From contig CANTUZ010000002.1 in assembly GCA_947846985.1 (NCBI GenBank), positions 58,422,885 through 58,486,884 of the forward strand: DNA of 64,000 nucleotides. The letters run 5' to 3'. The translations under genes and the position numbers were made by a program. A model generated the notes under the pieces. That model had not been told where the DNA came from, did not search any database, and worked only from the letters and a program-made list of their open reading frames with translations. This stretch comes from Fratercula arctica (Eukaryota > Chordata > Aves > Charadriiformes > Alcidae). Positions 38,687 through 52,700 of the stretch are shown in pieces (position 1 is the first letter of the stretch; each line of letters begins with the position of its first letter).

Positions 38687-39775
38687 ATAACAAGGCCAGT
38701 GCCATATTCATTTTTCACAGGAAGAGTCACAACTGTAAAGAACTGGCTGGTTCTTTCATCAAAAAACTAAAAATCACTTTGGCACTTCACAGAAAATTCA
38801 CATTACTTCTGAAGGCAGAGGCGCACCCCACCCAGGTCTAGCTAATTAGCCTTCACTCAAGAACCAGCTTGCCACAAAATTTCACTGGCTTGTAGCTCAG
38901 GAACCAGGCAGAGTCTTTCAACAGCTTCTTTTTCCTTCCAGAACCACAGCATACCTAACCTCAATACATGAAAACAAAAAAAAAAAAGAGATGCCAGAGC
39001 CAGATGTTCAACAAGGAAAAATGAGCTGATGGTAATGCTGAAAAGGTACGTTATTGGTTGCATACAAAGAGGTTGATACTGGGATACACTGAGGATTACC
39101 CACTAGTGGTATCCCACAGCCGGCACAGGGTGAGTGCCAAATGCTGGCAGGGCAAGACCCTTCCCCCCCTCATCGAATGACTGGTTTCCCCTTGAGAAAC
39201 TGCAGCTGGAGCCATGGTGGGGCATGCCGACACCCTCCCACCTCTCTCTTTGGTTTGAGCAAGAGGACAGGAAAGCCACAGCTCCTTGATCATCTATGGT
39301 GAGCATCCCATGGGGGGAGGCAATGGGTCCAGGTCAGCCATGGGTACAGGACAGCATTTCTGGAGGGTTAGCTGGGACACGTGATACGACATTTATTTGG
39401 ACTCAGTGCTTTTACACCACCTTCACGCCAGCTGTAGAACAGCTAGTATCTGATATGGCACCAAGCTAACAGGTACTGAATTACCAAATTCAACTATTCT
39501 TTTCTTATTTTTTCATTTTTTAATGGAAGCCTTGAGACTGGGTGTGCAAGGAGCAATAAAGTGGGATTTACCTCATCACAAAGCCACCACAGCAAAAGAG
39601 AGTAAGCCTAGGAGGGGTGTCTACACAATGTAGACTGAACTGCCCATCAGACTTTGCCACTATTTAATAACATAGCTGACCCTTGCCCTTCTAGTTATGC
39701 CTCACAAAAGTTTCCCACAAGAAACATGACTTTTCCAGCCTGCCAAAAGGCTTAACAAGAACTTGAGGCTCCTGT

Positions 39776-39851
39776 GAGGCTCTCCTCGGAGAGAAGAGAG
39801 CCTCAGCCTCAGGAGGAGAGCCTAAGGCTCTCCTCAGTCCTGAGGCTGAGG
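39776..39851. repeat. Nested perfect hairpin with repeated arm
   Basis: CCTCAGCCTCAGGA (39801-39814) pairs perfectly with TCCTGAGGCTGAGG (39838-39851). Directly inside, GGAGAGCC (39815-39822) pairs perfectly with GGCTCTCC (39826-39833) around a TAA loop. Only a four-base TCAG bulge breaks the 22-bp stem. In addition AGGCTCTCCTC occurs twice (39777-39787 and 39825-39835), and either copy can pair with GAGGAGAGCCT (39813-39823), so two alternative folds exist. The 51-base hairpin is very stable, but its 3-base loop is smaller than in most miRNA precursors. A duplication/inversion origin is plausible. Confidence 0.7.
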
Positions 39852-41411
39852 GCTTGTGAGCAGCTATAGGAACATGCCCTGACAAAAGTCCTCCCTGTCA
39901 ATGCCAGGACATGTCACCCACCATACCTCTTGAGCTGGGCGTGCAGCAGTCACGGGGCATTTCACGGGTGCCATGCACCCTCTGCCGTGGGGCTGGGTGG
40001 GACCAGCATGGCATGTCCCTGCACGGAGCCAGAGGAACGTGGCACTCACAGGGCGCTCCAGCCAGGGCTCCGTGTCCCTAACACATTCTCAGTGTCTTCA
40101 GACCTCTGACTCCGCTATTCCAGTGCGGGTTCTGGTTCAAAGGGCTCTAGAAAAATTAATCAGCATGCAAAATGGCTTGCTAAGGAAGAGAAACTCTCCT
40201 GTAGGCACTCGAGAACCTCCAATTTCAGCTGGTGCAATAAGGTCATTCACATCTCCCCCTTCAGTCTAACTTAAAAAATTCTGTTTAATTAATAAATCCA
40301 TACCTAATAATCTGCCTATTGCTGGGTCTCAAAGCTAAGGTACAACACAAACATCAACTAGATTTTTAATTTTCTTAAACATTCTTGGTCATTTCTTTGA
40401 GGGATCTTTAAAAGAAGATGTTTAGACTCAAGGAAGTGAAAGTACATATTTTTAAAAAGTAGATTACTGCAGATACTCAGAAGTACAGAGAGGAGTTTGC
40501 AGACTTAGCTTGGGAGAATCCCCTCTGTCCCCCAAACCCAACCGTCTTCAAAGTGCAAGTGCAACCTCACTGTTGAAGAATGCCTGGCACAGCAAGTGGA
40601 CAAGAGCTAGAACCAAACTTTTCACCTCCTACAACTAGCATTTTATGTATCTGAATTTGTGATAAGCTTCAACTGCAGAGGCTGATCCATGTCTTTTGTC
40701 CAGGTCTGCCTCTCTATTCGAAAATGAAAATGCACTTACATGCACAATACTTGTAAATGTTCGGGAATACCTTCTATTTTATGAAAGGATCCTCTCTTGT
40801 TACAGCAGATATCTCCCCGGTTACAAGAAACTAACATCGATCCTGATATTCATTTCCCTTTTTTCTCCTTGTATTTCTGAACTGCTGGCCTAAAGAGTTT
40901 CTTCATTTTACCTTAAAGCACTAAACAAAGTTCCTTTAGTGGCACTGTATTTAAGAAGCCTGGTGGCCTTCCTCACCTGCAAACCATCACTGCAAAGATA
41001 TTTAAGGTAACATAAAAATTACTTTTTCCATTTGGAATTTTGGGCTTTAAAAGTCACAAGTTACCTGAAAATATTTAAGTCCCACTTAAATTTAGCAGTA
41101 AAATCTTCGAGTCAAACAGCTGAGCTATAGCATGAACTTCAGATATTTTCAGGCACTATGAGATTCTCCTTGAGCAGAAAGCGCTAAAAGGAAAATGGAG
41201 TTAATCGTAAACTGGTTGTTTTATCCCTGTTTTCCAACACAGGTGTGCGTTTAGCCTGCTGGCAGATGTTACCAGGAAGCAAACTATAGACTAGAGGTTA
41301 AAACCATTACAAGAAGAGAATGTTGTAGAAAAAGAAGATAACTAGGAAAAAGTGTTTTCCAACCTAAGATTTCTCCCTGCGCTTTTATATAATTTATATA
41401 TCAGTTCTTCT

Positions 41412-41436
41412 CCCCCCCCCCCCCCCCCCCCCCCCC
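41412..41436. repeat. C25 homopolymer
   Basis: Twenty-five consecutive C on the plus strand, in otherwise AT-rich sequence. Shorter C runs occur at 24031-24042 (12) and 43524-43533 (10). There is no equally long G run on the plus strand anywhere in the window. Confidence 0.9.
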
Positions 41437-41687
41437 GCCATTTCTTTTCTGACAATCCAGCTGACAGTGCTGGTTACAAGGTTCAGCTCCCCGTGGGTAG
41501 CAATGTTGCTGTGACAGCTGAGTGACCCAGGTAGGAACAGACCAACAATTGCTTGAGAATGGAAGTGAATCTAAGGAGTTTTTGTATAACAGTCCTCCCT
41601 TCTCCTGCAGACTACCTCCCTCATCTCTTAAAAGGGCTGTCCAAAACACCTCGTCTACCCATCTGGAAAAGGAGGTGGCATGGTCTG

Positions 41688-41707
41688 TATAGGTAGTTGT
41701 ACCTATA
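41688..41707. repeat. Short perfect inverted repeat
   Basis: TATAGGTA and TACCTATA are perfect 8-bp arms around a GTTG loop. No neighbouring gene or tract gives it a context. Confidence 0.5.
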
Positions 41708-43446
41708 GTGACTGAAAAGCCAGCAACTTTAACAGAGAGGACATGGCAGGAGGAGGGAAAAAAAGCCCCAAACCCAAATAACTCCAGGCAAACTTGACAT
41801 CACAGGGGAGTAATAGTGAAGGGAAAAGAACTGGAAATGAGCAAAAGGCAATATAAGCACAGTGGTTATTTCCTGTTCATTTATTTCTTAATTTTTTATT
41901 CATGTGTCAATTAACCCCATCTGTTTTTTTCATTCAGCCCCTGAAGGGAGAATATGGGCCACAGTTTAATAACAAAGTTCCCACAAGACAATTCAACGTC
42001 ATCTCAATGCATTGTTCCAAAAAGTAGAAGAAGGAGGCGCAGCACAGAAGACCGCAAGAGTGCCGCGTGACAAGCAATAGCCATTTGCAGAGACACGTAG
42101 GATAAGAATGAACTGACAGCAGAACGGAGAACAAAACAAATATAATCCAACACTTAAACATGAAGAAAGGGCATACATTGTGAAGGCTAGTTCTAGCATG
42201 GCTACAAGCAGCAAGGGGACTTTCCCACTGCTACTCCTGACATGAATTTTGATGGTAACCATGGAGCACTTGCAACATTGTGAGACAGAGACCAAGAATA
42301 CCGTATTTTAGAAAAACATCTCTATAGATCATTCTTTTGAAATCTCTTCAAATTAAACATTATGGAAGAGGAAATCCGTAACCATCTTTTGGCAACCCTG
42401 CAACATAATGTTCTAACTTCATTTCGATAAATGGCCAAATGCTACCAGGCCTCCTTTAAGGAGTGCCATGAAAGCTTCCTGAGCCCCTACCCGGCTGAGG
42501 TGGCCGTAGTCCTTACTCAAATAAGGGCAATCATTTCTTCACCACTTCACAAGAACCCGTCTAAGAGTCTGTTTTTACACCAGTCAACTTTGGATACAAG
42601 CTTTCAGGGTTAAAGACTGAGAATATGACTTCTGAACAGCTATGTGCATATTGACCGAAACCACCTGTGTGGACAGAATAGTCCCACCATGTTATTTGTG
42701 TCATAGTCCTCCTAACACGGATTACGGATGTTACGAACTTGCTTTAGACGCAAGTCTTGTTTATTTATAACTTATTTATAATAGCCTCTTCTTATTAAAA
42801 AAAAAAAAAAGAAAAGAAAAGTTATCATTTATACTTCTCCCCCACACTTTGGTACTGAGGCATCCAAGTTCTCCACATTACCCTGATGCTCTAAACTTGG
42901 GGTTACAATCATGTAGCACAAAGTGATTTATTGCCCTGGGATACTCTACGAAAGGTACCCAGCTCTGAAAACAGGCTCAAAAAAAGGAAGTTTTCATCAC
43001 CTAGTTCATAATAAAAACATTTGAAAGAGAGGGAGGAATAAAATAGAAAACAAATGCGCAACACAGATGTTGTAGGAAAAATCTGTTTGTTTCTAATGCG
43101 CTGGTGAAATTGGTCAAGATTGTCACATCTGCTCTGAAGTACAGTTCTCAAACACAAACAAGGCAAGGCAAGGATTAAGCAGAAAGGAGGAAAGCTAAGA
43201 GGCCTTCATCCCTTTAGCACTGGCCACCGTGGCACGTACTCTCAGACTTTTTGAGAGGTAGAAGTGCCAACACATACCCCTAGAGATCAGTGACCCTTCT
43301 CTTCTGAGCATGAGAGAGAGGGATGTGATCAAAACAACTCAGCACCAGGTCCTTGGTAAAGCTGTTCCTCTATCTAACTGCATCCATCTGCTTTGGGACA
43401 CAGGCACAAATCCCATTGCAAATTTTTTCTGGGAAAACAGAGATCT

Positions 43447-43452
<6 letters not shown>

Positions 43453-43477
<25 letters not shown>
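43453..43477. repeat. A25 homopolymer
   Basis: Twenty-five consecutive A, followed about 45 bases later by a C10 run. Confidence 0.9.
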
Positions 43478-46400
43478 GAACAGAAAACACACAAATCAGA
43501 TGCCTTTTAATTAGATTCCCAAACCCCCCCCCCGATATTAGAAAAAGTTCAGTCAGCATAGATGGAAACTATATTTTTGGAAACACAAAATTCAAGCATG
43601 TGTAAATTGAGAACAGCCAAGCACTGTCCACCCTGCAGAGAAATGCCTCCAGAGCATTCCCTCTCAGCCCTGCAGTTAGAAACAAATCCTTTTGCTATAT
43701 AGGCAATCAAGTTTTAAGTAGAAATTCTTGCTCTCAATAGGGTATCAAAGTCAACGGTGAGTTCTACTAAAACAAAACAAAAAACCACAATAGGAGGAAT
43801 TTGGTCCAATGAGACTTGTATCTGTCCACAAAAATGTATGGAGACGAAATGACAACACTCTCTGGGTACTTTCTGAGAGCAATTGTCGGATGCAGCTAGT
43901 TATAAAAGAAAGGCAAGGTAGGAAGTCAAGTACGAAAAATCTTTTGATATATTGTATTTGCCATGGAAATGCATGTAATAAAGTGGTACGCTGAAATGCA
44001 GGAGTGGGAAAAATATGCAGTTACCAAGGGGGAAGCAGCATGCTCAAATAACTCATTTTCCTTTAAACTTCCTTTATAAAAGAAGGATAGAAAGAAAGTG
44101 CTCTGAGTCCTCAGAGGCAAAACCCAGTACATAACTCAATAAAAGAAAGGCTATTTTACACAGAGCAAATCTCTATCAAGATTAATTACTAAACCCTGTA
44201 AACCAATAAACTTTCCTTTGCCATGCTCAGTCGTCATTTTCTTTTAAAGCCACATAACCTTCTCACCGTGCCCTTGAATCGTAGCATTAGTTATACACAA
44301 TATTGTGAAGTAAAATGAACAATGATCATCCAGGCCCAAACTTTATATATAGATTTTAAAAAACATGGGCAAATGGGCTATTAAAAGTGGATGCACCTTA
44401 TTGATTCCCCCTTAAAGCAATTTACAGTTAGACAGCACTATTTGCTCAGTAGCGTTAGAGCAAAAATTGCTTGTATTTATCTTGTTGGCAAGGACAAAAC
44501 ACATCAGCGCATTAGAGCTGAGATTTGTACCTTGTTCAAACAGTGCTAAGAGCTTGCCCATTGTACCAAGCACAGAACTGCACGTGTGCTAACATGCCAA
44601 TACTTTGAAAGATGAAGATTATCAAAAGAAAGAAATATTTTGCCCTACAATTGCATTTCCAAGTGGTTCCTTATATTCTTCATTCCTGGGTGGGTCTTCT
44701 TCAAGACAAGTAATTACAGAAAACACTTTCACTGCAAAATGTCTGGAGAGTTAATAGTGCATTTTATCAAGACAAAAATATCTTTACCTATGATACTTTA
44801 GTTGATACTCCCAAAGAGGAAAAAGCACATATTGGAGGGAATGACAGGTACAGAGACCAAGAAAGGAAGGAAGAGACATCTTGACTGACCTGAGAAAAAG
44901 AGCTCAGCTTCGCCAGTTCCTTACAGTACCCTGGTTCAGGATAAGTCCCTCCACAAATGTTCCCTCTTCCCTCATAGGTCTCCTCTTATACATCTTTATC
45001 CAGGTCCATTCGTGGAAGTTTTAGAAAAAATGCAGGAGCACTGCATTTTGCTTAATTCAGTGAGAAAACCTTTCACAGACCGTGCTGCGCTAGACAGTGT
45101 TTATTAAAGATATATAGAGGTTCTCACCTGCACGCCTGATCGAGTCACGCTTAATGGTTTCACAGCCTGCCCACCCTCACCAGGCACCACTTCGGGTACA
45201 CACCTTCTCACTTTTATAAACAGCCTTTCTCAAAAACACGCTTCCCAGAACGCCAAATAGTTATAAAAATATTAGTCATTGTAATCAGACAAAGGAGAGA
45301 TTGAGAGAAAGGTTTACTTTTGCTGCTTTCGGAGTAAGGTTAAGCATGATAATCACTATCCCTAGTGACTGCGAACATCATTTAATCCAGCCACTGACTG
45401 AACCACGAGGTCAAAATCAAGCAGGGATGCTAGTGATGCCATCATGACATTAAGTTACCAGGAGCACTGATGCATCAGAGAGGCTAAGATGACTTGATTC
45501 TGTTCCTAGCAGGTGCTTATCCTTCTGTACAACCAATCACTGCCACTGCTGCACGTCCAAGATCCCACCGTTAAGAGTCGAACTACATTTGCTCTACCAT
45601 ATGCAGCAATGCCATGTCACAACACAATGACACCCTGATCTTGACCTGCATTCCTCTGCTGCTCTGGTTTGGAAACCTCTTACTTGTGTGCGAATGCCAT
45701 CTTTCTCTCATACTCGTTGCCATCTACGCTGGAGATTATTTCCAATTCAGGTAAGCCATTTTCTCATTCTGATAAATTCTGAGGTGGATCCACGAAATGG
45801 AGTTACTGGTTTAGAAGATACAACTGTAGAAAATACAACCTCATGTCTGTCTATTAGGAAGGAGAGCTTTCAGATTAGACGGTACCAATGCCTCAAATGT
45901 ATTCCTGCAGTAATAAATTAGCCCTTATTCACTTAACAATATTTATTTTGTTCGTAATCAACTTAGCGGATACCATCAGAGCATTGAAATGCCTTGAACA
46001 AGTTAATCTCAAGGACCCCGACTCTTTAACTGATCAGCCACAGCATGAACCAATATCTGAAAGCTCTCAATAACTAGAGACCACCGTGCTTTTTTGGCAA
46101 TTTCTAGGAATGCATTCTAGAAATTCTTATCTCCAGAGAGCCTAGGGAGACAATGGGAACCACAGACACCCTGCATCCCCAAAACACTGGCAAAAATAGC
46201 AAAGCCTTCTCCAAGGGGAGTTTATCTGACACTTGCCATTTTGGAGGTCAGTGGAAGGCAGGTCGGGCAGCCCCTCTGTGCCGAAGCAGAGGAGATGCTC
46301 TCTGACCTCTGAGAAAGGAGGCATTTTTGTCACACGGAGATCATGTGCGTCCAGGAACACTTCCCGTGACCAAACATAACTGGCATGTACTCAAGATTGG

Positions 46401-48901
46401 AATCAGGACACAGAAGAACAACAACAACAGCCCTGCAGCTGCCTCGACGTCATACATTTGGATTGCACAAGTCATCAGTAACATTCTTCTACTACCATTA
46501 TACAAAATAGCCATTTCTGTCATCGATGACTGAACGTGATTGCCTCCTAGCTCTTATCAAGGGGCATCATGCCTAGAGACACATACTGAACACTTCAAGT
46601 GCTTCTTGTTATGGCTTTTGGGTGCCCATAAGTACGTATGTTAACAGGTAAAAGACACAACTCCACAATTATGTCTCATTGAGCAGATCAGATTTTTCTA
46701 CTGTATTCATCACACAAACAAATATCTCATCAGTTACATATAATGCCACCACTACAGAATCAGCAAAGCGTTTGTGAACTTTGACTGTTTAAAGGAAAAA
46801 ATATCAAGCTTTTGTATCAGGCACCAGCAGAGGCATACAAAATCTGTGTAACGTTCATCTGACCATAACAGAGCTTCTCACTTCAGGCTTCTCATAGGCT
46901 TCTGGAGCCGTACTAGTTACATCTTTGTGAAACACTTTAAGGAAAAAAAAAAAAAAAAGTTGTTACAGAGATAAAGAGTATGGCACAGTTGTATTATTTC
47001 CTTACACTAAAGTAAATATTAATATACTGGAGATGGCTCATTTACAAAGCACTGGGCCTGATCCCAAAAGCCACACCCATGCACTGACTTGCTTTCTTCA
47101 AATCAGTGTGAGCTGAGGTTATTCAAAGCCTCCCCAGAAAAGCCTGAAGAAACAGCTGTATTTTGCTCTGTTAACTGTTCTTTAAGCATTTACAGGCAGG
47201 CTACTGTTAGTAAATAAACATATAATACTTCCATGATACACTCCATTTCTATACTATTGAAAGGAAAGTTAATTTTATGACTAAAGCTTGGTTTTTACTG
47301 AATACAGCTTTAGCACAGGTGCTTTGGTGCTGCTGAAATCCACAGGATTTCCACAGCATCTGCATCATTGGTTATTATCGCTATTAACTCAATGAATCTG
47401 TGGTTCGCCAAATCTATACAGGCAAAACGCAAGATTTACTTTCAATTGGGAGTAGGTTCCTGGATGTCAAACAGGACGTTCTCTCTGAATCAGCACTGCT
47501 GGTTCTTTGAGGCATTTACTGAATTTTGCAAGCCAGACAGCAGCAATTTGCCTGGCTCCTCTGAGCGATTAACACTGATTCAAAACTGAGCAGAGACACC
47601 TGAAGTGAACGAGCAGCACAAGAGCTCTCCTGAAGAACTCCTATGTGTGTATGGAAGGTGGAGATTTTCATCCAGAAAGTGCCTTCAGATGGAAGAGGCA
47701 TCACGATCTTCTTACAAATGGTCTCCTTGAGCTCCAACCAGTGAATGCTAAAAGGCAAAGAGCACAGAAGCAACTGCAGGGTCTTCTTCTGCCTGGCTGA
47801 CTATGGCCATCAAGAGGGAAACTGAAACTGGTTCAGGAATTCTTGTTCCTGGGAATACCAATAACTTCAGGGAGCTGCTTTACAAAACCATTTATGGCAG
47901 CTATGAGAAGCATCTAGAGGTCAGGAGACTCCATTAGCCAGCACCAGCAAATCAGCAGGAATCGCATTCAACCAGTTGAAGGACTGCAGGTTAATAGCCT
48001 CTAGCCCATTCAGCAATGTCCTAGTGAACTATAAAACATCATAAACTGGACTAATTGTTTCAAAGGCTTTAACAGATCAGCAGAATAAGAAAAGCACAAT
48101 CCTATAAACCGTATAGACGTCATGCTGGTGGTGGAAACTTCACAACAGCATTCACACGTTTGGATTGAGTTTCCTTTTAAGAATCCAGATTCATGTTTAA
48201 AAATTAAAATATTGCTGCATGGGGTAATCTCCAAGATGGACAACTAACCTGAGCTCTTTTCCTGGAAACTGCTAGAGCATAGAAGGAAATTCTCTGAAAT
48301 TCATCACTGAGTTTTACCACTCCTGAAAATCTTTGCTTTGATCATCCATTTCCTGATGTTAAATCACCCTGCTGTACATACCAACCTGATGTCTACAATA
48401 TCAGTTAGAGCAGGAAACCAGCTTATGTTGAATGAACTACCATGCTAAAACTGGGTTGGTAACTGCTCATGGAGAAGACAGGCCAGGCCAATTTCATTCA
48501 GTACTGGGTTTATCTCCAAGGGTGCTTCTATTGTTTCTTTTCTTCTTCAAAGCCTATACAGTTCAAATCCCCATTAACTTGTGCAGAATAAAATAAATCA
48601 AGCTCAACGTATCTCAGGACCATAAAAGCCTTCTTCTCTTTTGGACCATATGCCTCACCGTCTTGTTCCCTGCTCCAGTAATAGCAGCAGCAAAGAAAAG
48701 CAGACAGGAACACAGTGAAGAACAAGAGATCTCTCTCATGACGTTTTCTGTCTTTCCATCAATCTGCTACTGAACAAATTCTGGAACCAGGGGATGTAGT
48801 TGTATTCAATGGCACTTGATAGATATTTCAGCTACAAATTTCCCCTGCTTGCTCTCTGAAGCCATGTAAACACTGTGGTAATGAGTTCAAGGGTTTTCCT
48901 T

Positions 48902-48922
48902 AAAAAAAAAAAAAAAAAAAAA
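48902..48922. repeat. A21 homopolymer
   Basis: Twenty-one consecutive A. Nothing upstream looks like an mRNA 3' end. Confidence 0.9.
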
Positions 48923-49580
48923 CGAAAACAAACCTCTAAATAAAACTTGACACAGCTGTCAAATGCATGACATGGACTACAATCTACTGTTGCAATATAG
49001 TGGTATTTATGAAAAAGCAAACATAGGAAAGCTAAAGGCATTGCTGTACGCTTTGAAAAGGCAAGTCATGGGCCTGTCTCTCAACCCCTTTTGCAGGAAG
49101 AAACTCGTTAGTGACACAAGGCGATGCCTCCAGGGATGATGAAAGGACCTGTCCTGCAAACGTTTAGACAGCTCAGTTTCAGTGGGATTCCCGACATGCT
49201 TATAGCAAAGCAAGGGTGTAAATGTTTGAAGAAAGCCCCTTTGCTAGTGTTTGACACTGTAAGAGCACCAAATATTTGTCAGCGCCTTGGGCAACCTGGG
49301 GACTCTCAAAGAGATGTTACATTCCTACTCACAGAAGGATTTGCATCCCACAGCAAGGTGGACTGTATCAAAGGAAGGTCGGGGAACAGACCTGTTAACA
49401 AAATGCTAAGAATTCACATCTTTTCCTCTCCTGGTTTAGTGCCTGTCACCTGAGCCTCTTTTAGCCTCAAAAGACTGTCAATATAGTCCTGTTTCAGAAA
49501 CACAGCTCAGTACACTAGAAAAGCTTACATTTTCCAAATACCGTCTTTAAAAATATTCTATAATTTTCCTTCTTCTAGTC

Positions 49581-49613
49581 AATAAAATAAAATAAAATAA
49601 AAATAAAATAAAA
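49581..49613. repeat. (AATAA)n microsatellite
   Basis: About six AATAA/AAAAT units with one extra A. No AATAAA here is likely to act as a polyadenylation signal for a recognisable gene. Confidence 0.9.
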
Positions 49614-49671
49614 GCATAAGACAGGCTTTTACCTCACTCCCCTGCCCCTGCACATGGTACTACACCACACT

Positions 49672-49709
49672 ATTGTATAAAACCAACCACCATTGTATAA
49701 AACCAACCA
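49672..49709. repeat. Tandem duplication of a 20-bp unit
   Basis: ATTGTATAAAACCAACCA occurs twice without change (49672-49689 and 49692-49709), separated by two bases. It is a recent-looking slippage or duplication product close to the AAAAT microsatellite. Confidence 0.75.
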
Positions 49710-52700
49710 GTCCAAAGACTGCTGAAACAGCAAATCTGTCCCGAATTATGGATGCAGTGTTATCCCCTGACTCAAGCGCTATGCATGTACAGAACGTCTC
49801 CTTTGCCACTCAAGGTGGTTTACTGAATGAGAGTTTGTCTCTCAGACACGTGGCTGAAGCTCGGACTGGCACCACCTTTACAGCAATACCTCCTTGTGAC
49901 CATCACAAACAAGTCCCTGCTACTGCCCTCCGGTTCCCCAGCCGCTCGCTGGGCAGGAGGGAGCTCAAAGCCAGGTCTGGCGTTTAGCAAGGACAAGGCA
50001 TAGCCCAGCACAGCACCCCAAAAACCCAGGGGCCTGAGTGCAGCACCCCTGGCCCAAGCAGTGGGACACAAGTAGAAAGGGTGCATCTCCCTGGGGTTTG
50101 GGCATCAGAGCACTTACCCACTTCCACATTTGCCATGGAAACAGCTTACCCGCATTTCTTTTTTTAAAAACAGTACATTATTGAGGCTCTAGCTCTGCAC
50201 TAGAGGGGCACTGGCAGCAAACGTCGGCTCAGAGCAGTGGTTGCACACCTCGGCCAGCCTGCCTGCTCCTGTCCTCACCTGGCACCGCTACTCCCAGCCA
50301 CACCAACCCAGCTCCTGGGGACTAGCACGGGGCCAGCCCGGTTGTCTTGGTAAGGGAGGATTTTTGACTTGGCCAGTGCAGCAATTCCTTTCAAAGCACA
50401 GTGGTGATGGAGGAGGGCTTGGATACACCAGGATGGGAAAGGTGGCAGAGGAGCAAAGCCTATGCCAGCACTGCTGCCAGCACGTAACTACAAGGAAGAT
50501 GACCACCTTCAATCCTGAATAACGACTTCTTCAGGCAGGGGGGTTTCAAGCTCCCCAGAAGAGAGAAGAGCTCTCAGAGTGCTCACGGAGCGGCTCCGCA
50601 GTGACACAGAGCAAAGAAGAAAGCAGGTTTAAAAAGGATTGGTTTGGGCTTTTCCGAGTACATTCCCTTGTTCAGGATTAGAAGATAATGACTTTTGCTA
50701 CACTGCAGAGCAATTACAAAAATAATTCTATTTACCCAGTATCTTTTATCCTGAGAGATCCAAGGGGTATTTATGAACCATAGGCCAGATATTTTAGCTC
50801 AGGAATGTCTGCAACTGCAAACAAACACCTTCTGGGCTTGTTCAGTTCAAACATTTGCACGGGTGAACATCCAGCTACGTGTTTCATTTCATCTGCTTTT
50901 AAATAAACAAACAAACTAGAAAATATGCTATTTGCAAAACTGATTTGCAGGAATAAAACTCATGTGTTTTCAGGAAAACACTGAAAAACCTCCACTAAAA
51001 GAAAAAAAACCACACTCTAGTAAAATTACAAATTCAAGTGTGGTCCTGTTACAGATTCCATAATAACTATATTTAATTATACCCATGCATACCAATTTAC
51101 CTCTGCTTTCTCAGAGGTTGTTTTATTATCGCTTGACAAGAATATCTCCCAGGCAACTCACCTGGGGGAGTGGTGACGGCCGCTGTTTAATCAGTACAGC
51201 AATTAGCTTAAGTTCTGCTTAATGGCTGCACATTCAGCCGATGGCATGGACTTTAGTGATGTTTAACTCGGGGATGGAGCAAAGGCAAAAGTTTAAACCT
51301 CAACCTTGTTTCAGAAGAAACTGCAATGACGATTAAATGGGGGCGGGGGGGAGGAATTCAGTATCAGATAGCAACAAAATTTCAGTAAGGGTCGTTTTCA
51401 GGATGTTTTTTGGGTTTTTTTTTAAATAAGCAGGGCCAAATACAGTAAGACAATTCCCAAAGTGAACTTCCTAAGGGAGTGCTGAGGGTGGGAGGGAAAA
51501 GGATTCCTTCCCCCACTGCAAAACTACTTTACATCTGACGGCTGAAACAGCTTTCTGCAGCCACGCTGCTCCCCTGCTCCAGAAAGCTTGGGGCACAACC
51601 AGGAAAATCCTTGCTAGATTACAACCGCTTCCAGATGCACTATAAATAAAGTGAAAAACCCACCCAACCTTCTACCCAATTCCTGTGCGACTGAGTCTCC
51701 CAGTGAGGTCAAGAAATAGCTGTGGGCTGGGGAATGCAGCTCTCAAACCCTGCTGGGAAGGAAGCCTCGGGGACATTCTCTTCCAAAGCTGTGAATCACT
51801 AAAAAACTGATGCTGATGAGGTGGGGAAGGGCAACCCCGCTCTGAAAGCCTTATCGCCTCCGTTAAACTCCGCAAAAGCAAAGGCAAAGGGCTTAATCAG
51901 CCATTTAACATCCTGCAGTGGACACGGTTTCGTTCGAAATTCTGATCTGGGGCTTGAGAGCTTTGCCAGGGAAACGAATTGGGCCTTTTGAGACTGATGA
52001 GAATCCAAGCTGTATTGCATCATTCTTAGATTTTCTTGAGTAATTGCCATATTACAATTCTAAGTGAAATCAGACCATCTTTCTCAGCACAGGATACATT
52101 ATTATTATAATTTGCATGAAAAATACCTAGATAAAGGATGCTATTCATTCTAACACAGCTAAGGTGGTCGTAGTAGACACAATATATTACTGGAGTTGAA
52201 CCCTCAAGTGAACTGTTTTTACCTATTCTGCTGCTATCTCATAATCTGAATATCAATTTCTGCAACAAAGTAGTGCTAAACCTCCACACTCAGAGGCCAG
52301 AGCAGAAGATATAATTCAATTCACTTAAAGGGGACATGATTCACTAGTTTTTAGAAGCACATGGATAGCTCTCCATTTAATGCCTGTGCTACATATAAAG
52401 TTCATTAACTTTACCATTTTGGTTGGGTTTTGTGTAACAGTGATTTTTCAAGCCTTCCTCCTGAATTAAAAGTGAGGATCAAACCAACTTGTATTCTCTG
52501 CAAAGGAACAAATACAAGTCCCCAACAGATGTTGAAGTGCATGTCACATTTAAAAGGCATGCAAGGCACGAGTGTATTAGAAAAAAAAGTTGATGCATTA
52601 GTAATGGGTTTGCAGCATAATTTTGCCTTCTCTTTTCTTTCCAGTAGAAAATATTTTGCAGGAAAATTGTGCTGCTAAAAAATGATACAAACACGGTAAG

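Larger units (their letters stand above)
30483..39775. other. Noncoding stretch, no gene seen
   Basis: Plain sequence with an A14 run at 33716-33729, a T14 run at 35596-35609, the polypurine tract at 37.6 kb and the polypyrimidine tract at 38.65 kb. An imperfect inverted repeat CAGTGTGA/TCACACTG lies at 35779-35796. Confidence 0.6.
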
